A stretch of 64,000 nt of DNA, taken from contig NC_092569.1 of assembly GCF_037975245.1 (NCBI RefSeq), positions 8,791,001-8,855,000 on the forward strand, given 5' to 3'. The stretch comes from Apostichopus japonicus (Eukaryota; Echinodermata; Holothuroidea; Aspidochirotida; Stichopodidae). Positions 29,701 through 36,662 of this stretch are shown piece by piece. Every line of letters begins with the position of its first letter. The stretch's first letter is position 1. The notes beneath the pieces were generated by a model. The model had not been told where the DNA came from and did no database searches. It saw only the letters and a program-made list of their open reading frames with translations. The position numbers and the translations under genes are program-made.

Positions 29701-32700
29701 TGGTCAAGGGCATATGTTCCCAAGGACCTGGTATGAATAAGAAGAGGGGTCAAGAGTATATGTTCCCAAGGACCTGGTATTGATAACAAGTAGAAGAGTA
29801 AATGTTCCCAAGGGCCTGGTATGGGTGAAAAGGTGGGTAAAAGGGTTTATGTTCCCAAGGACCTGATATGGATCAGATGGGCAAAGCATCTTTCTATGCT
29901 CTGCAGAGGTTCTGTTACTGCAATATTAATATGGTATCATGTAGTTTATAGGAATGTATTTTTCTTGACAGTAGAGTAATATGTAAATGCTGCTTCAATT
30001 TAATTTCGGTTTTTCGGGTAACACATGATTTACTTACAAAGTCATTTCACAACCAATATGAACTCCTTTAAGTGTTGTTTCAAATGAAGGTTTTGACTGA
30101 TTTGACTTACGGTCCAAATTATTATAAAAGTGGCACAGCCTGGAAGTCACTTTAGCTCTGCACATATGAACCTGTTGGAAATGAACAGATCAGAAGAAGA
30201 GCAAAACAAATGATAATTGAACTTAAAGCAGTTTTCCGAGATACACAATTAGTTTTTTAATCCCTCAATCAAAGTTAACTCATTCTGTAAAGTTTTGGTA
30301 ATCAAAGGTAAAAGATAGCATTCTCTGCATGGGTATTTCTGTGTAAGAATTGAATCTACTTTACCTTAGCTATGATGAACGGTTACCACAGTGTCTAATT
30401 TTGCTAGTCCCAACTCCTGACTTCTTTTTTATTTCTTATAGGAAGCTTTCCTAACAGAGTTTCAAATGGGAGCTGGTATCTTCATTCAGGTCAATTTATG
30501 AAGATTTCAGAAAGTAGCATCTTAAACTAAACAACCATGTAATGACTTCCAAAATATTTAAAAAGAAAGGCACAATTGGTCCTTAGCAACCTAAGAGGCT
30601 GTTACAACAATGTAATTAATAAAACAAATTGTTTAGTAAACATTGTAACAGGCTAATGAATGGTTTTCAAAATGGCAGCAAGGTAGCAGTACAAAACAGC
30701 CTGAATGTCAATAAAATTATTTGATGTTTGTACATAGATGTTGAGAACTGTTTTTAAGTTCATGCGACAAGGCTTAAAGCAGCAGGACAAAACATGCCAA
30801 CAGTTAGCAACTCCTAATATCAGACAAGCCCATGCAGAGTGTTTACCTTAGCAGCATTTGATTCAGCCTTTGTAATTTCTGGGTGAACACACATTTGTTC
30901 TCGAGAACCAAGAACGGAAACACGAGGTCTGAAAGTGCAACAGAGATACAAAGACATACTGACGTGAGGCAATTCATACAAGACACAATGCAGGTTATAA
31001 ACATTCCTATAATGGACATTACAATTAACCAGTTAAGTGAAGCTATTTCCTATTTCAATTGATGTTTGCTTTAACACAGGCGCGTAGCCAGGAATTTGCC
31101 AAGGGAGGGGCGATCCTGTAGGCAAACTATCAGAGCCGTAGATTCTGCATTGAAAACTATCTAAGCGCTGCGCCACCATGTGTTGGCGCGAAGCGTACAA
31201 GAAAGTTTTGGCTGAAAATGCCTCCCAGAACGCTGGAAATGGCACTTTCCAGGCCTTGTAAGTTGCATTTTAGCATCTTCTCTTTGAAATTACTAGCAAT
31301 ATCCTAAAAACATACAAAAAAAATATGCTAAAATAAACCACTGATAGATAGTTCACTTCCAATCTTACCTGTATGAAGTGTCTTTGAGTTGAGCAATTGC
31401 CTGCGTTAGCTGACTATGGGTTCGAGATGCATAAATGATCTTTGGTCTTTCAATAAATCTACCTATAAAAGGAAATGTAATTATCTAGTTGTTGATTGCA
31501 AATTTGTAATAAACAATAAATGTGAATATTTTCATAAATATATTCAGTATCCAGGTAAAATATAACAATAGCAATGAAATTTATCATTGCTTTGCAGCAT
31601 TTGTTTTTACTTCCTGTTTTGCCTCGATACAAAAGTAGAGATTAAGGCATTTAAAATGTACAGTTTCTTACATTACCTAGTACCTAAGGCAGAGAAGAGT
31701 TAAACAAAAGAAATTAAAATATGAACAGTTTGCTTAATACCTTCCTCTGAGACTTGACCCCAGCCAGAAGCCCCTTGGTTGAGTTCACTCATCAATGTTT
31801 GTCTGTAATTTGCACTTTCTGCATCTTGAGGAAGCTCATCTTTGTTCATAGCCCTCCCCAGTTCTTGCTGAGCAATAAAGGTATGGCGCCAGGCTAAGGT
31901 TGAACACAGGAGGCAGAGGGTCTTACCAGTACCTGTTGGGCTTTCAAGAATTCCATTGACACCCTGAGAAAGTGATCAATAGAAAGGGTTACATCTCAGA
32001 TTTACATCATGCAGAGGTAAGTGCTCAACTTTCACATTTTTTCTTGTAATTTATCTTACCATTTGTGACAAATTTCCAGCATTTAATAAGTTTCCTGACT
32101 GCAAAAATGACTGTCAAAAATAAGTAGCCCCAGTAGAATGTTATGGAAGATATTATGGAACGCGGAAAGGGTTAACGTGAGGCGCAGTCCACTCAGAGAT
32201 GGCCGTCCACTCAGAGATGGCTGTCCACTCAGAGATCACAGTTCAAATGCAAGCAGCCGTCCTCTTAGAAATCGCCGTTTAACGTGAGATGCTATCTCCG
32301 CGCAAACACAGCCAACCTTTCGGGAAGTGTCCATTCAGAAACGGTCTTGACTTAGAAACTGTCGTGACTTAGAAATGGTTGTGATTCAGAAATCGTCCAT
32401 TCAGAGATCATTCGCTCAGAGATGGTCGTCTCAGAGATTGTCCATTTGAGTGACAGCCAAACTTGTTTATTATATCAAGGGCAGGGCTTGAACTTTTCAA
32501 TCACAGAGTCCAGTTGCTTTGACCACTTGCACTCGACACTCATAGTCGTTCATTGAATTTGAAATTACAAATTAAAATAGATGAACACGTTGATATATAT
32601 ACAACTTGAGGAATTTGTGAAATCCGTTTCAGCAACAAAAGAATGGCAGATATGCTTGATTGCAGTGAATCAATTGTTAAAAGGAGGCTGCCCCTTTAGG

Positions 32701-34104
32701 CCTCTGAGTGGACGGCCATCTCTGAGTGGCCGCGCCTCACGTTGACCCTTTCTGCGTTCCATAAGAAATCAAATTGTCTTTTGATGCTATACACTGATGT
32801 GGTCAATGGCTTAGCTAGCATTGACCAACAGGGTCAAGGTGCATTAAAAGAAACAGCCCACAGAGGAGACTTCACATTCACCTAAGCCCAACCATTATTT
32901 CAGCTTAGTTGAGCAATTTGAAATATAACACCTCTAGTTGTTTGGATATGAGACTCTCAAATTTTTGCTGTTGAGGACAGGGAATTTGATTGAATTCCCA
33001 TTTAGATGGGTAATAGGAGAGAACTTTAAGAACTGTACTGAACAGTATTAAAGGTCTATATAAATGCTGTATGCTACCAGTTTGAGTAACAATAACTACA
33101 GTAAGAATTTATCCCAAATACTGTCAGTGGACCCCACTGTTTGATGATTCCAAGTGGCCTTAAACATTACATAGGGCCATTTGACATTAATGTTACTGAA
33201 TAATATTTATGGGTGGGCCTAACAGCAGATTAAAGAAGGCACCCATCTAGATATCAAGATCAATTTACAAGCAATGGGGCAGGGCTCAAATTTAACGGTT
33301 GTCTGATCATCAGAGCTGACTAAAAATCACGTTGGACAACCTAAAACCCTGCTTAGGTTGTCTAATGGACGACTAGCTTGCTTATTTGCCGTAAGTGTTC
33401 AACACTTCTAACAAAACTTGGAAATGATTGGAAACGATTACGGAAATCCTTTTTTTCGATACCAGAGAATACCCGCAACCCAACATGATTAATCATGAAC
33501 AGTAACATACACCAAATAAAATGTGTAGATTCTACACTACCGTTCTGTCAAAGATTTGTCGATCTCCAACTAAGACTAGTCACTAAGAGTAAGACTAAAG
33601 CCTCCGGCCGATAGACTAGGCCTGCGTAGCCTAATGTTATGGTACTCACCTACAATGCTAAATCGATACATTTTAGTATCAATTGCGTACCGCTCTTGCG
33701 CAAGGCACGCCATTTAAAAAATTCATGTGCTTTCATTTGGACAAGCAAAAATTTCTTTGGAAAACCAAATATGAAGGCAAGGTTGTCTGAAGGACAACTT
33801 TAAAATTTTCTCAAAAATGAAGCCCTGACTGGAGTGTAAAGATTATACAGTGGATGTATCGTTTACTGACTGCATCATACTGATACTAGCCCATCGAGAT
33901 CCCATTGATAAGTGTACAATTGATTCTACTGTTCTACTCTATATGGACCCTACTTACACATTGCCCTGTAATATTTCATACTTTAAGTATTAAATTAATC
34001 ACCTTTTGGAGACATTCAATGACCTTCCCCATGTAGTCCTTTTGACAGTCATAAGGCTCAAAGGGGAAGTCAATATTCACACCATGACATTTAACTGCAG
34101 GCAT
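1020..34104 (-). CDS. RTEL1: RTEL1, Fe-S DNA helicase (25 joined exons, 3' end outside window)
   Basis: Regulator of telomere elongation helicase 1, an XPD-like superfamily 2 5'-3' helicase of the nucleus that unwinds T-loops, G-quadruplexes and D-loops. The 25 exons listed separately join in one open phase to 847 codons. Visible motifs are Walker A SPTGTGKT with Lys48, Fe-S cysteines at 153, 171, 180 and 215 (spacing 18, 9, 35, as I recall it for human RTEL1), DEAH at 258-261, LTSGTL at 481-486, SEGLDF at 632-637 and QAVGRVIRH at 694-702. A DSHVPSLK segment after the helicase core is also typical of RTEL1 rather than XPD or FANCJ. Human RTEL1 is about 1,200-1,300 residues, so the harmonin-like repeats, PIP box and C-terminal RING are expected beyond position 1. 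All coding junctions use GT-AG introns. Identification is very secure; single exon ends less so. Confidence 0.95.
1234..1283 (-). pseudogene. tRNA-Thr(UGU)-like remnant lacking the T arm
   Basis: The minus strand reads as a D arm (TAGCTGAGTTGGTAGAG) and a perfect five-pair anticodon stem CTGGG/CCCAG enclosing CTTGTAA, anticodon TGT. After the variable region no GGTTCGAATCC T-loop follows, and no acceptor stem can be formed. This is therefore a truncated tRNA copy or a SINE head inside an RTEL1 intron, not a working tRNA. Confidence 0.6.
1509..1672. repeat. (TA)n microsatellite
   Basis: About 160 bp of nearly pure TA dinucleotides with a few TG and TC interruptions, in an RTEL1 intron. Ile-Tyr reading frames across it are artefacts of the repeat. 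Confidence 0.97.
2464..2635 (-). CDS. RTEL1: RTEL1 exon 24 (residues 757-814)
   Basis: Post-helicase linker, rich in Ser and Asn. [13 protein letters not shown] matches the RTEL1-specific DLHVPSLK segment. Acceptor TTTGCCCACAG; donor GTATGA leaves one base. Conservation is lower here, so the exon ends are less certain than in the core. Confidence 0.85.
2670..2746. repeat. (TA)n microsatellite
   Basis: About 75 bp of almost perfect TA repeat just upstream (in transcript terms) of RTEL1 exon 24. Confidence 0.97.
3351..3474 (-). CDS. RTEL1: RTEL1 exon 23 (residues 715-756)
   Basis: Encodes [20 protein letters not shown] and [20 protein letters not shown], the C-terminal part of the helicase core (vertebrate QLPSWVRPHVRVYDNFG). 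A 38-bp intronic tandem duplication (3480-3517 and 3528-3565) sits directly upstream of the acceptor. Confidence 0.95.
4950..5160. repeat. Diverged tandem duplication, about 120-bp spacing
   Basis: The block TTGATGAATAATGTGTAAT ... AGGAT(A/T)GGTTAATCTTA ... GCATG ... CTCTAA(A)CC occurs from 4961 and again from 5081, with substitutions and small indels. It is intronic (RTEL1 intron 22). The rest of 3.5-6.1 kb shows nothing recognisable. Confidence 0.7.
6176..6294 (-). CDS. RTEL1: RTEL1 exon 22 (residues 676-715), motif VI
   Basis: Encodes [20 protein letters not shown] and [17 protein letters not shown]. Motif VI (694-702) carries the arginine finger. It is separated from exon 21 by a 7.3-kb intron filled by the 151-bp repeat array. 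The donor lies within AG|GTTTGA, and Arg715 is completed by exon 23. Confidence 0.95.
6863..7334. repeat. Interspersed 14-bp motif GTCCCTCCGTTACC, three exact copies
   Basis: The 14-mer is exact at 6863-6876, 7143-7156 and 7321-7334, with a near copy (GTCCTTCCGTTAC) at 6878-6890. The spacing is irregular (280 and 178 bp) and the intervening sequence is not repeated. It lies in RTEL1 intron 21. Its nature is unknown. Confidence 0.75.
8395..8830. repeat. Degenerate dispersed repeat (about 100-bp quasi-period)
   Basis: Successive diverged units contain 'ACCAAGTATGA(C)ATTGATTCAACTTG...GAGATA(T)CATG' and 'CATATTAATGAGGTCAAA'. The same style of units appears at 14.2-15.1 kb and 63.1-63.9 kb, so this looks like an old family of short tandem repeats in this genome. 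Confidence 0.5.
9071..11170. repeat. Minisatellite, about 151-bp unit, about 14 copies
   Basis: Tandem units begin GATTACTTCATGGTAAATATGG and run to GATGGTGACATAAACAGGTA, repeating about every 151 bp (shorter where TTCATGG is reduced to TTGG or TTGA). Copies differ by few substitutions, implying recent homogenisation. The array fills much of RTEL1 intron 21. A partial unit resumes at 11552-11618 beyond a SINE-like insertion. Confidence 0.97.
11171..11551 (-). repeat. tRNA-derived SINE-like element inserted into the 151-bp array
   Basis: The minus strand from about 11549 has a pol III A box (TGGTCAAGTGG, 11528-11538) and B box (GGTTCGAGCCC, 11484-11494), then TGTGTCCTTGGGCAAGGC, a block seen in many animal SINEs, and a longer unrelated tail. 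Array sequence stops at 11170 and resumes at 11552, so the element interrupts a repeat unit. Clear target duplications were not found. Confidence 0.75.
11552..11618. repeat. Residual partial unit of the 151-bp array
   Basis: ACAGGTAGATTTCTTGGTAAATATGG through AGCATGAACACCCAATA matches the first half of a unit, showing the array continued past the SINE insertion. The intron between here and exon 21 (13641) has no further recognisable element. Confidence 0.9.
13641..13775 (-). CDS. RTEL1: RTEL1 exon 21 (residues 631-675), motif V
   Basis: Encodes [20 protein letters not shown] and [25 protein letters not shown] is motif V; the following ITGLPFPP block is shared by XPD-like helicases. Phase 0 at both ends. 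Confidence 0.95.
14160..15130. repeat. Degenerate repeat array with nuclear-receptor-like half-sites
   Basis: About eight diverged units near 110-120 bp, each with 'AACTTCAAAAGTAAAGCTT(G)GATGAA', 'CAT(A)CTTGGTAT...GGATCCACC' and 'GTGAAGGTCAAAGGTCATTTGAGGTCA' variants, fill RTEL1 intron 20. A perfect AGGTCA direct repeat with 4-bp spacing (14250-14265) occurs in one unit. Confidence 0.7.
15436..15513 (-). CDS. RTEL1: RTEL1 exon 20 (residues 605-630)
   Basis: Encodes [12 protein letters not shown] and [11 protein letters not shown], which leads into motif V. In vertebrate RTEL1 the same element reads FLAVCRGK. Donor GTAAGT, phase 0. Confidence 0.94.
15848..16590. repeat. Minisatellite, 57-bp unit, about 13 copies
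   Basis: Unit GTGCAGCCAGTCTACCGCTG then CGCAGAACAATGTGG...TTAGATGACCGTATGTTG. Because 57 is divisible by three, one plus-strand frame stays open with a 19-residue repeat (about 222 residues). It lies in RTEL1 intron 19 on the opposite strand, has no splice or coding context, and is annotated as a repeat rather than a gene. Confidence 0.95.
16783..16860 (-). CDS. RTEL1: RTEL1 exon 19 (residues 579-604)
   Basis: Encodes [19 protein letters not shown], the conserved EPR-K--FSE block of RTEL1. Both ends are in phase 0. Intron 19, downstream in the transcript (15514-16782), holds the 57-bp minisatellite. Confidence 0.93.
17178..17263 (-). CDS. RTEL1: RTEL1 exon 18 (residues 550-578), motif IV region
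   Basis: Encodes [19 protein letters not shown], motif IV of the XPD-like helicases. It ends ...LEHWQ in phase 0 before GTGAGA. Confidence 0.94.
17436..18364. repeat. Minisatellite, 30-bp unit, about 31 copies
   Basis: Unit CATTGACCAACACAGGCATA AGCAGTTTCA with strict 30-bp periodicity. Two plus-strand frames stay open for more than 300 codons purely because the period is a multiple of three. It lies in RTEL1 intron 17 between exons 17 and 18. Variant units recur in blocks (see findings). Confidence 0.97.
18526..18680 (-). CDS. RTEL1: RTEL1 exon 17 (residues 498-550)
   Basis: Encodes [20 protein letters not shown] and then a segment ending SSLGNAIG, the highly conserved start of the second RecA-like domain. 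Acceptor CATCCTGCAG; donor GTGATG leaves one base that joins exon 18 in frame. Confidence 0.93.
19154..19286 (-). CDS. RTEL1: RTEL1 exon 16 (residues 454-498), motif III
   Basis: Encodes [20 protein letters not shown] and then [23 protein letters not shown] (481-486) is helicase motif III, which couples ATP hydrolysis to DNA movement. Donor GTAAGT. Confidence 0.95.
20277..20373 (-). CDS. RTEL1: RTEL1 exon 15 (residues 422-454)
   Basis: Encodes [10 protein letters not shown] followed by a variable linker ending PGRQKG, which in the family precedes [10 protein letters not shown]. The donor GTTAAG is non-consensus at +3 but keeps the frame. Confidence 0.87.
20537..21160. repeat. Minisatellite, 29-bp unit, about 21 copies
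   Basis: Unit ACCAAGGGTAACCATACTGT GTACTCTAT, with alternating GTAC and GTTC variants that make a 58-bp dimer over part of the array. RTEL1 intron 14. Preceded at 20375-20520 by an irregular AAATGAAATAAGATAT repeat. Confidence 0.97.
21392..21460 (-). CDS. RTEL1: RTEL1 exon 14 (residues 399-421)
   Basis: Encodes [10 protein letters not shown] and then [11 protein letters not shown], matching the RTEL1 IVFS...SYKVH block. Acceptor TTAATATAG is weak in pyrimidines; donor GTAAGG. Phase 0 on both sides. Confidence 0.88.
21991..22046 (-). CDS. RTEL1: RTEL1 exon 13 (residues 380-398), 56-nt exon
   Basis: Encodes [18 protein letters not shown], the counterpart of vertebrate NTAGLQKLADIIQ. Acceptor ATTCCCAG and donor GTGAGT. 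It was found because exons 12 and 14 do not join in phase without it. Confidence 0.88.
22741..22838 (-). CDS. RTEL1: RTEL1 exon 12 (residues 347-380)
   Basis: Encodes [20 protein letters not shown], matching the vertebrate SYIFELFAEAQIT region. Acceptor CTTTCAG, donor GTGAGT. Leaves one base. Confidence 0.9.
23805..23877 (-). CDS. RTEL1: RTEL1 exon 11 (residues 323-347)
   Basis: Encodes [20 protein letters not shown] followed by KPAS, corresponding to the Arch-domain helix that ends TKPGS in vertebrates. Donor GTAAGG. Phase joins on both sides. Confidence 0.9.
24210..24300. repeat. Triplicated CCCGCCCAGCACT motif
   Basis: Three copies of (C)CCGCCCAGCACT separated by AT-rich linkers of about 20-25 bp, in an otherwise AT-rich RTEL1 intron. 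No known element identified. It resembles an Sp1-type GC box in sequence, but there is no evidence of promoter activity. Confidence 0.6.
25339..25380 (-). CDS. RTEL1: RTEL1 exon 10 (residues 309-323), 42-nt micro-exon
   Basis: Short exon encoding [13 protein letters not shown], which aligns with the vertebrate MELEDIAKLK segment. Acceptor TTTTTCACAG is strong; the donor GTGTGT is weaker. The phase fits both neighbours exactly, which is the main support. Confidence 0.82.
26137..26272 (-). CDS. RTEL1: RTEL1 exon 9 (residues 264-309)
   Basis: Begins [19 protein letters not shown], the conserved continuation after DEAHNV in RTEL1. It leads into the Arch domain. The donor GTAATC leaves one base. 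Confidence 0.93.
26806..26937 (-). repeat. 62-bp duplication of RTEL1 exon-8 splice donor
   Basis: Two copies of a 62-bp segment (26806-26867 and 26876-26937) lie 70 bp apart. Each contains the last 16 nt of exon 8 (TGAGGCTCACAATGTG), the donor GTAAGACATATG and adjoining intron. The copies look identical within the 62 bp. Confidence 0.95.
26922..26987 (-). CDS. RTEL1: RTEL1 exon 8 (residues 242-263), DEAH box
   Basis: Encodes [19 protein letters not shown]; Asp258-Glu259-Ala260-His261 is Walker B (motif II), which coordinates magnesium and activates water. The donor GTAAGACATATG is intact. A second copy of this donor plus the last exon bases lies 70 nt downstream in the transcript (see findings). 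Confidence 0.95.
27914..27998 (-). CDS. RTEL1: RTEL1 exon 7 (residues 213-241), fourth Fe-S Cys
   Basis: Encodes [20 protein letters not shown] and then YNYLLDPK. Cys215 completes the four-Cys cluster, and the following helix-strand is the usual FMPYNYLLD block that precedes motif II. Confidence 0.94.
28651..28726 (-). CDS. RTEL1: RTEL1 exon 6 (residues 188-213)
   Basis: Encodes [15 protein letters not shown], matching the RTEL1 segment between the third and fourth Fe-S cysteines. Acceptor GTTTGCAG and donor GTAAGA; phases agree with exons 5 and 7. Confidence 0.92.
29463..29550 (-). other. Exon-like segment between RTEL1 exons 5 and 6 (possible poison exon)
   Basis: The minus strand shows CTTGTCAG|TACGAT ... 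GAGTTAG|GTATGT, an 88-nt segment with acceptable splice sites. It is not part of the conserved protein: exons 5 and 6 join perfectly without it. If included, the RTEL1 frame would meet a TGA after four codons. The acceptor has a poor pyrimidine tract. Confidence 0.25.
29585..29885. repeat. Minisatellite, about 45-bp unit, about 6 copies
   Basis: Units of TATGTTCCCAAGGACCTGGT ATGGATGAGAAG... with G-rich variable linkers, including a run of nine or more G near 29690. RTEL1 intron 5. Minus-strand open frames here (repeating SIPGPWEHI) are repeat artefacts. Confidence 0.9.
30111..30171 (-). CDS. RTEL1: RTEL1 exon 5 (residues 168-188), Fe-S Cys 2 and 3
   Basis: Encodes [20 protein letters not shown] with Cys171 and Cys180, the second and third cluster ligands. 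Acceptor CCAACAG and donor GTAAGT. One base is carried into exon 6. Confidence 0.93.
30847..30928 (-). CDS. RTEL1: RTEL1 exon 4 (residues 140-167), first Fe-S Cys
   Basis: Encodes [13 protein letters not shown]; Cys153 is the first ligand of the 4Fe-4S cluster domain found in XPD, FANCJ, DDX11 and RTEL1. The exon ends in phase 0 at ...NAAK before a GTAAAC donor. Confidence 0.93.
31077..31265. mobile_element. hAT-like transposon end fragment
   Basis: Starts CAGGCGCGTAGCCAGG, close to the ends of the element at 54889-55707. Its interior (ACTATCTAAGCG..GCGCCACCAT..GTTGGCGCG.AGCGTAC) is shared with the left part of the hAT element at 48278. Located in RTEL1 intron 3-4 space. No opposite end or target duplication seen, so it is a fragment. 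Confidence 0.65.
31369..31462 (-). CDS. RTEL1: RTEL1 exon 3 (residues 109-140), motif Ia
   Basis: Encodes [15 protein letters not shown], helicase motif Ia, which contacts the DNA strand. Acceptor TTTTATAG and donor GTAAGA flank it. It leaves two bases that form an Arg codon with exon 4. Confidence 0.94.
31741..31963 (-). CDS. RTEL1: RTEL1 exon 2 (residues 35-109), Walker A
   Basis: Encodes [15 protein letters not shown], the nucleotide-binding motif I with Lys48, followed by [10 protein letters not shown], which is near-invariant in RTEL1. The remainder is a hydrophilic insert seen at this place in the family. It enters in phase 0 and leaves one base. Confidence 0.94.
32156..32761. mobile_element. 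Foldback/MITE element with about 60-bp terminal inverted repeats and TA target site
   Basis: The left end TGGAACGCGGAAAGGGTTAA CGTGAGGCGC and the inverted right end TGGAACGCAGAAAGGGTCAA CGTGAGGCGC match over roughly 60 bp, flanked by TA on both sides. The subterminal part holds many copies of CACTCAGAGATGG-like words (32190-32450). A degraded tRNA-like stretch lies at 32480-32540. No transposase. It sits in RTEL1 intron 1. Confidence 0.85.
33280..33827. mobile_element. Decayed hAT-like non-autonomous element
   Basis: Ends CAGGGCTCAAATTTAACG and, inverted, CAGGGCTTCATTTTTGAG have the CAGGG start typical of hAT ends. The 8-bp flanks do not match, and no coding sequence is visible, so the call rests on the imperfect inverted ends alone. 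Confidence 0.45.
34003..34104 (-). CDS. RTEL1: RTEL1 exon 1 coding part (residues 1-34)
   Basis: Starts [20 protein letters not shown], the characteristic RTEL1 amino terminus (Q-motif region that recognises adenine). The ATG is at 34104-34102. The exon probably extends to 34140 as 36 nt of 5' UTR, because a TTCTCCAG acceptor lies just above. The donor after the last Lys codon is in phase 0. Confidence 0.92.
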
Positions 34105-34140
34105 CTTTCAGGTAAGGAGGCTGTTTGCTACTGCGGCAAC
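34105..34140 (-). other. RTEL1: RTEL1 5' UTR part of the first coding exon
   Basis: A good acceptor (TTACTCTTCTCCAG) ends at 34141 on the minus strand, so the ATG exon likely begins with 36 untranslated bases. The upstream non-coding exon would then lie near the promoter-like block at 37.1 kb, with GTAGGT near 37095 as a candidate donor. Confidence 0.55.
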
Positions 34141-36570
34141 CTGGAGAAGAGTAAACAATCATACTTAACCGTTTAGTACGGCCGTGATTTGTGCAGATGA
34201 TCAGTGTTCTCGAGCAGTTGGTAGAATCAAGGAACCAATATTACAAGTTTGAATAAAGTTTTCCATGATACTGCTCTATGATATGACAACTTTGCCTTCC
34301 CTTTTGTGTCAGAAACCATAGTGCTTAAATTCCAAGTTATTTGCAAAGTAAACAACCTTGGAAAACAAAGGAGTCACAGAAATCACATGGAAACAAATGT
34401 CACATACTGTATTTTCTTCATATTTGATATCAATATGGTATGCAGTCAAACTGCCAACTGGTTCTGTTACAGTAGGTACTGTACATAGTGAGTGAAAAAA
34501 ATCCGAAAAAGATCTTTTGCATACAGTTAGCACAGGTGAAAGCTGGTGTGTACAAAGAATGAGAGTGTAACCCACATATTCACGGAAAGTTTGATGTCAG
34601 CAACCAACTAGTTATTGGTAAGGGATATTACCCAACAGTATTTTCTGATGGTGTTAATTTATTGTAACCCTGCTGTAAGTTTTCATCAACATTTTTGTTC
34701 AAGAATATGTTAAAAATGTCTAAATCCAGACCAAGATTACCCATCCAGCTTTTGGTACTGATACTATCAGATGACAACCAACTAGTCATGTCATGTTATC
34801 ATGACACTGACTCAAACTCAACAGACCAGTCAAGTCAGAATGCAAAAATGATCTGACTCTTCTCACCCCCCCCCCCCCCAAAAAAACGACTCTATTTCAC
34901 TCAAACTGGAACATTACTTGACTCCAGAGAAGACAAGGGCTAAAGACAAAGCAAAGGATGTCAGTCTTCTTTTTGAAAGATAAAAAGAGTACTACAAAGA
35001 GCAAGGCCCTGAACAGGTATGTAAATAAGTCAGGTTAATCTTTGTCAAAATACAATCATGCTAGTAAACTTGTGTGCACAACCAAACAAAGGAAGCTATT
35101 GGACAATACTGTAGCCTCTAACATTTGCTGGGAGTCTGACACTCCATACAAAAAAGGTCATGATAAAAAGGATGACTTGCAATTTGAATACTGCACATGC
35201 TACAGTACAGGGGTTTGAAAGGATACCATCTTTGCATATAATCTATCTTCAATCTGTTATCACGCTTTAAGTGACTCATGATGACTAATAAACTACCGAC
35301 TCCGGTTGGCTCATGAAGATGCTTGATTTGACTAATTTATGTTGGCTTGAAATGACTTGAAAATGTCTTGACTAAGGCAAATTAGTAAATGACTTGTCTG
35401 GTGACTGAACCAATATCAACTGAACATGAGACTGAACTCATACAACTTGATAACAACTACAGTAAGTGTTATGATCACAATCTTTGTTGAACAGCACACA
35501 AAATGAAGCAAATAAAATGTGAAAAGACATCTTAAATTTTCACAGTCATTGAAAATATATATTGTGTTAATGCACTCATATGCTGGAAAATGCAATTTAG
35601 AATGCAGTACCTCTGATTCTCTAATTAGTTTGGATTTTATTTATAAGTTGGACAGAACTTCCGACTGCTTATGGTACCAAACTTTGCAAAAATTGGTTGC
35701 CACAACTAACTTGAAATATTTTCCTTTCATAAAAAATGCCTAGTTATGTCTAATGTGACTTTCTGAGCATTGATTTTATGACATTTTCCATTTATGTTGT
35801 GTGGATTTGGTTCCAAACCAAGTGAAAACATAACTTCCCTATTCATCTGGCAATCACAGCACACTACTTCCAGACTAGGTTAACAAAATGCCAAGCGATA
35901 CATGGCAATGTTATGTTCTTTGAATGTGGGGTGAATAACAGATCTAACCTGTAGTGCTTGCAAGACCTTCTACTTCTATAGCCTAGGTGGCACATTCAGA
36001 ATTCCAAACAGTACTACAACCAAAATCTACTTTCCAAGTTAAGTGTACCATTTTTATTTTTGTTATCAAGTACATGCCTTTGTCTGCAGGAAACCGTTTG
36101 ACAACTTTATTTGTAATTTTTACATTTAATTAATCTAGAAATTTAGTATGTTAGCTTTCAGCACAGGATTCCATTTGTCCAGAAGCAGGTTCAAAAAGAA
36201 AATTAGTCAGGTAATTCACATGGCAGCCAGATGAATAACAAGGCAGTTGTCTTTATTAGTCTAGTTGGAAAAAAAAACATGACACTTTCTTATTCACCGG
36301 GCATGTGGTGTAAATAGTGCAAATTGCGAGTGTTAGTCATGATCATCCAGTTGCCAGTGGAATAACATCCTTTTTTTTCGACTGGCAGCTAGATGGATAA
36401 TGGAGGCACTTCTCCTCTTTTGTCTTGCTAATATGTGAGCAACATGGCATTTTCTCTTTCATAGCAGGCTGCTGGGCGAATAGATGCAATCTTGAAATCA
36501 CACAGATCTTTAGAAACAAGAAATCTCGGCCTAACTTTATAATCTGTGCCATATGAATGGGAAAGCTTAC

Positions 36571-36662
36571 TAGGGGCTAGGAATTAGGGTTAGGAAGTAG
36601 GGTTAGGGGTTAGGGTAAGGAAGTAGGGTAAGGGGTTAGGAATTAGGGTTAGGGGTTAGGAA
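36571..36662 (+). repeat. Interstitial telomere-like repeat (TTAGGG variants)
   Basis: About 90 bp of degenerate TTAGGG-type words (TTAGGGTTAGG, TTAGGGGTTAGGG, GTAGGGTTAGGGG, TAAGGGG) on the plus strand. The animal telomere repeat is TTAGGG. It is imperfect, so an old interstitial block or a simple G-rich repeat are both possible. Confidence 0.75.

Noticed and set aside
29580-29889. Minus-strand frames with repeated SIPGPWEHI
   Set aside because: About 45-bp minisatellite in an RTEL1 intron, not coding.
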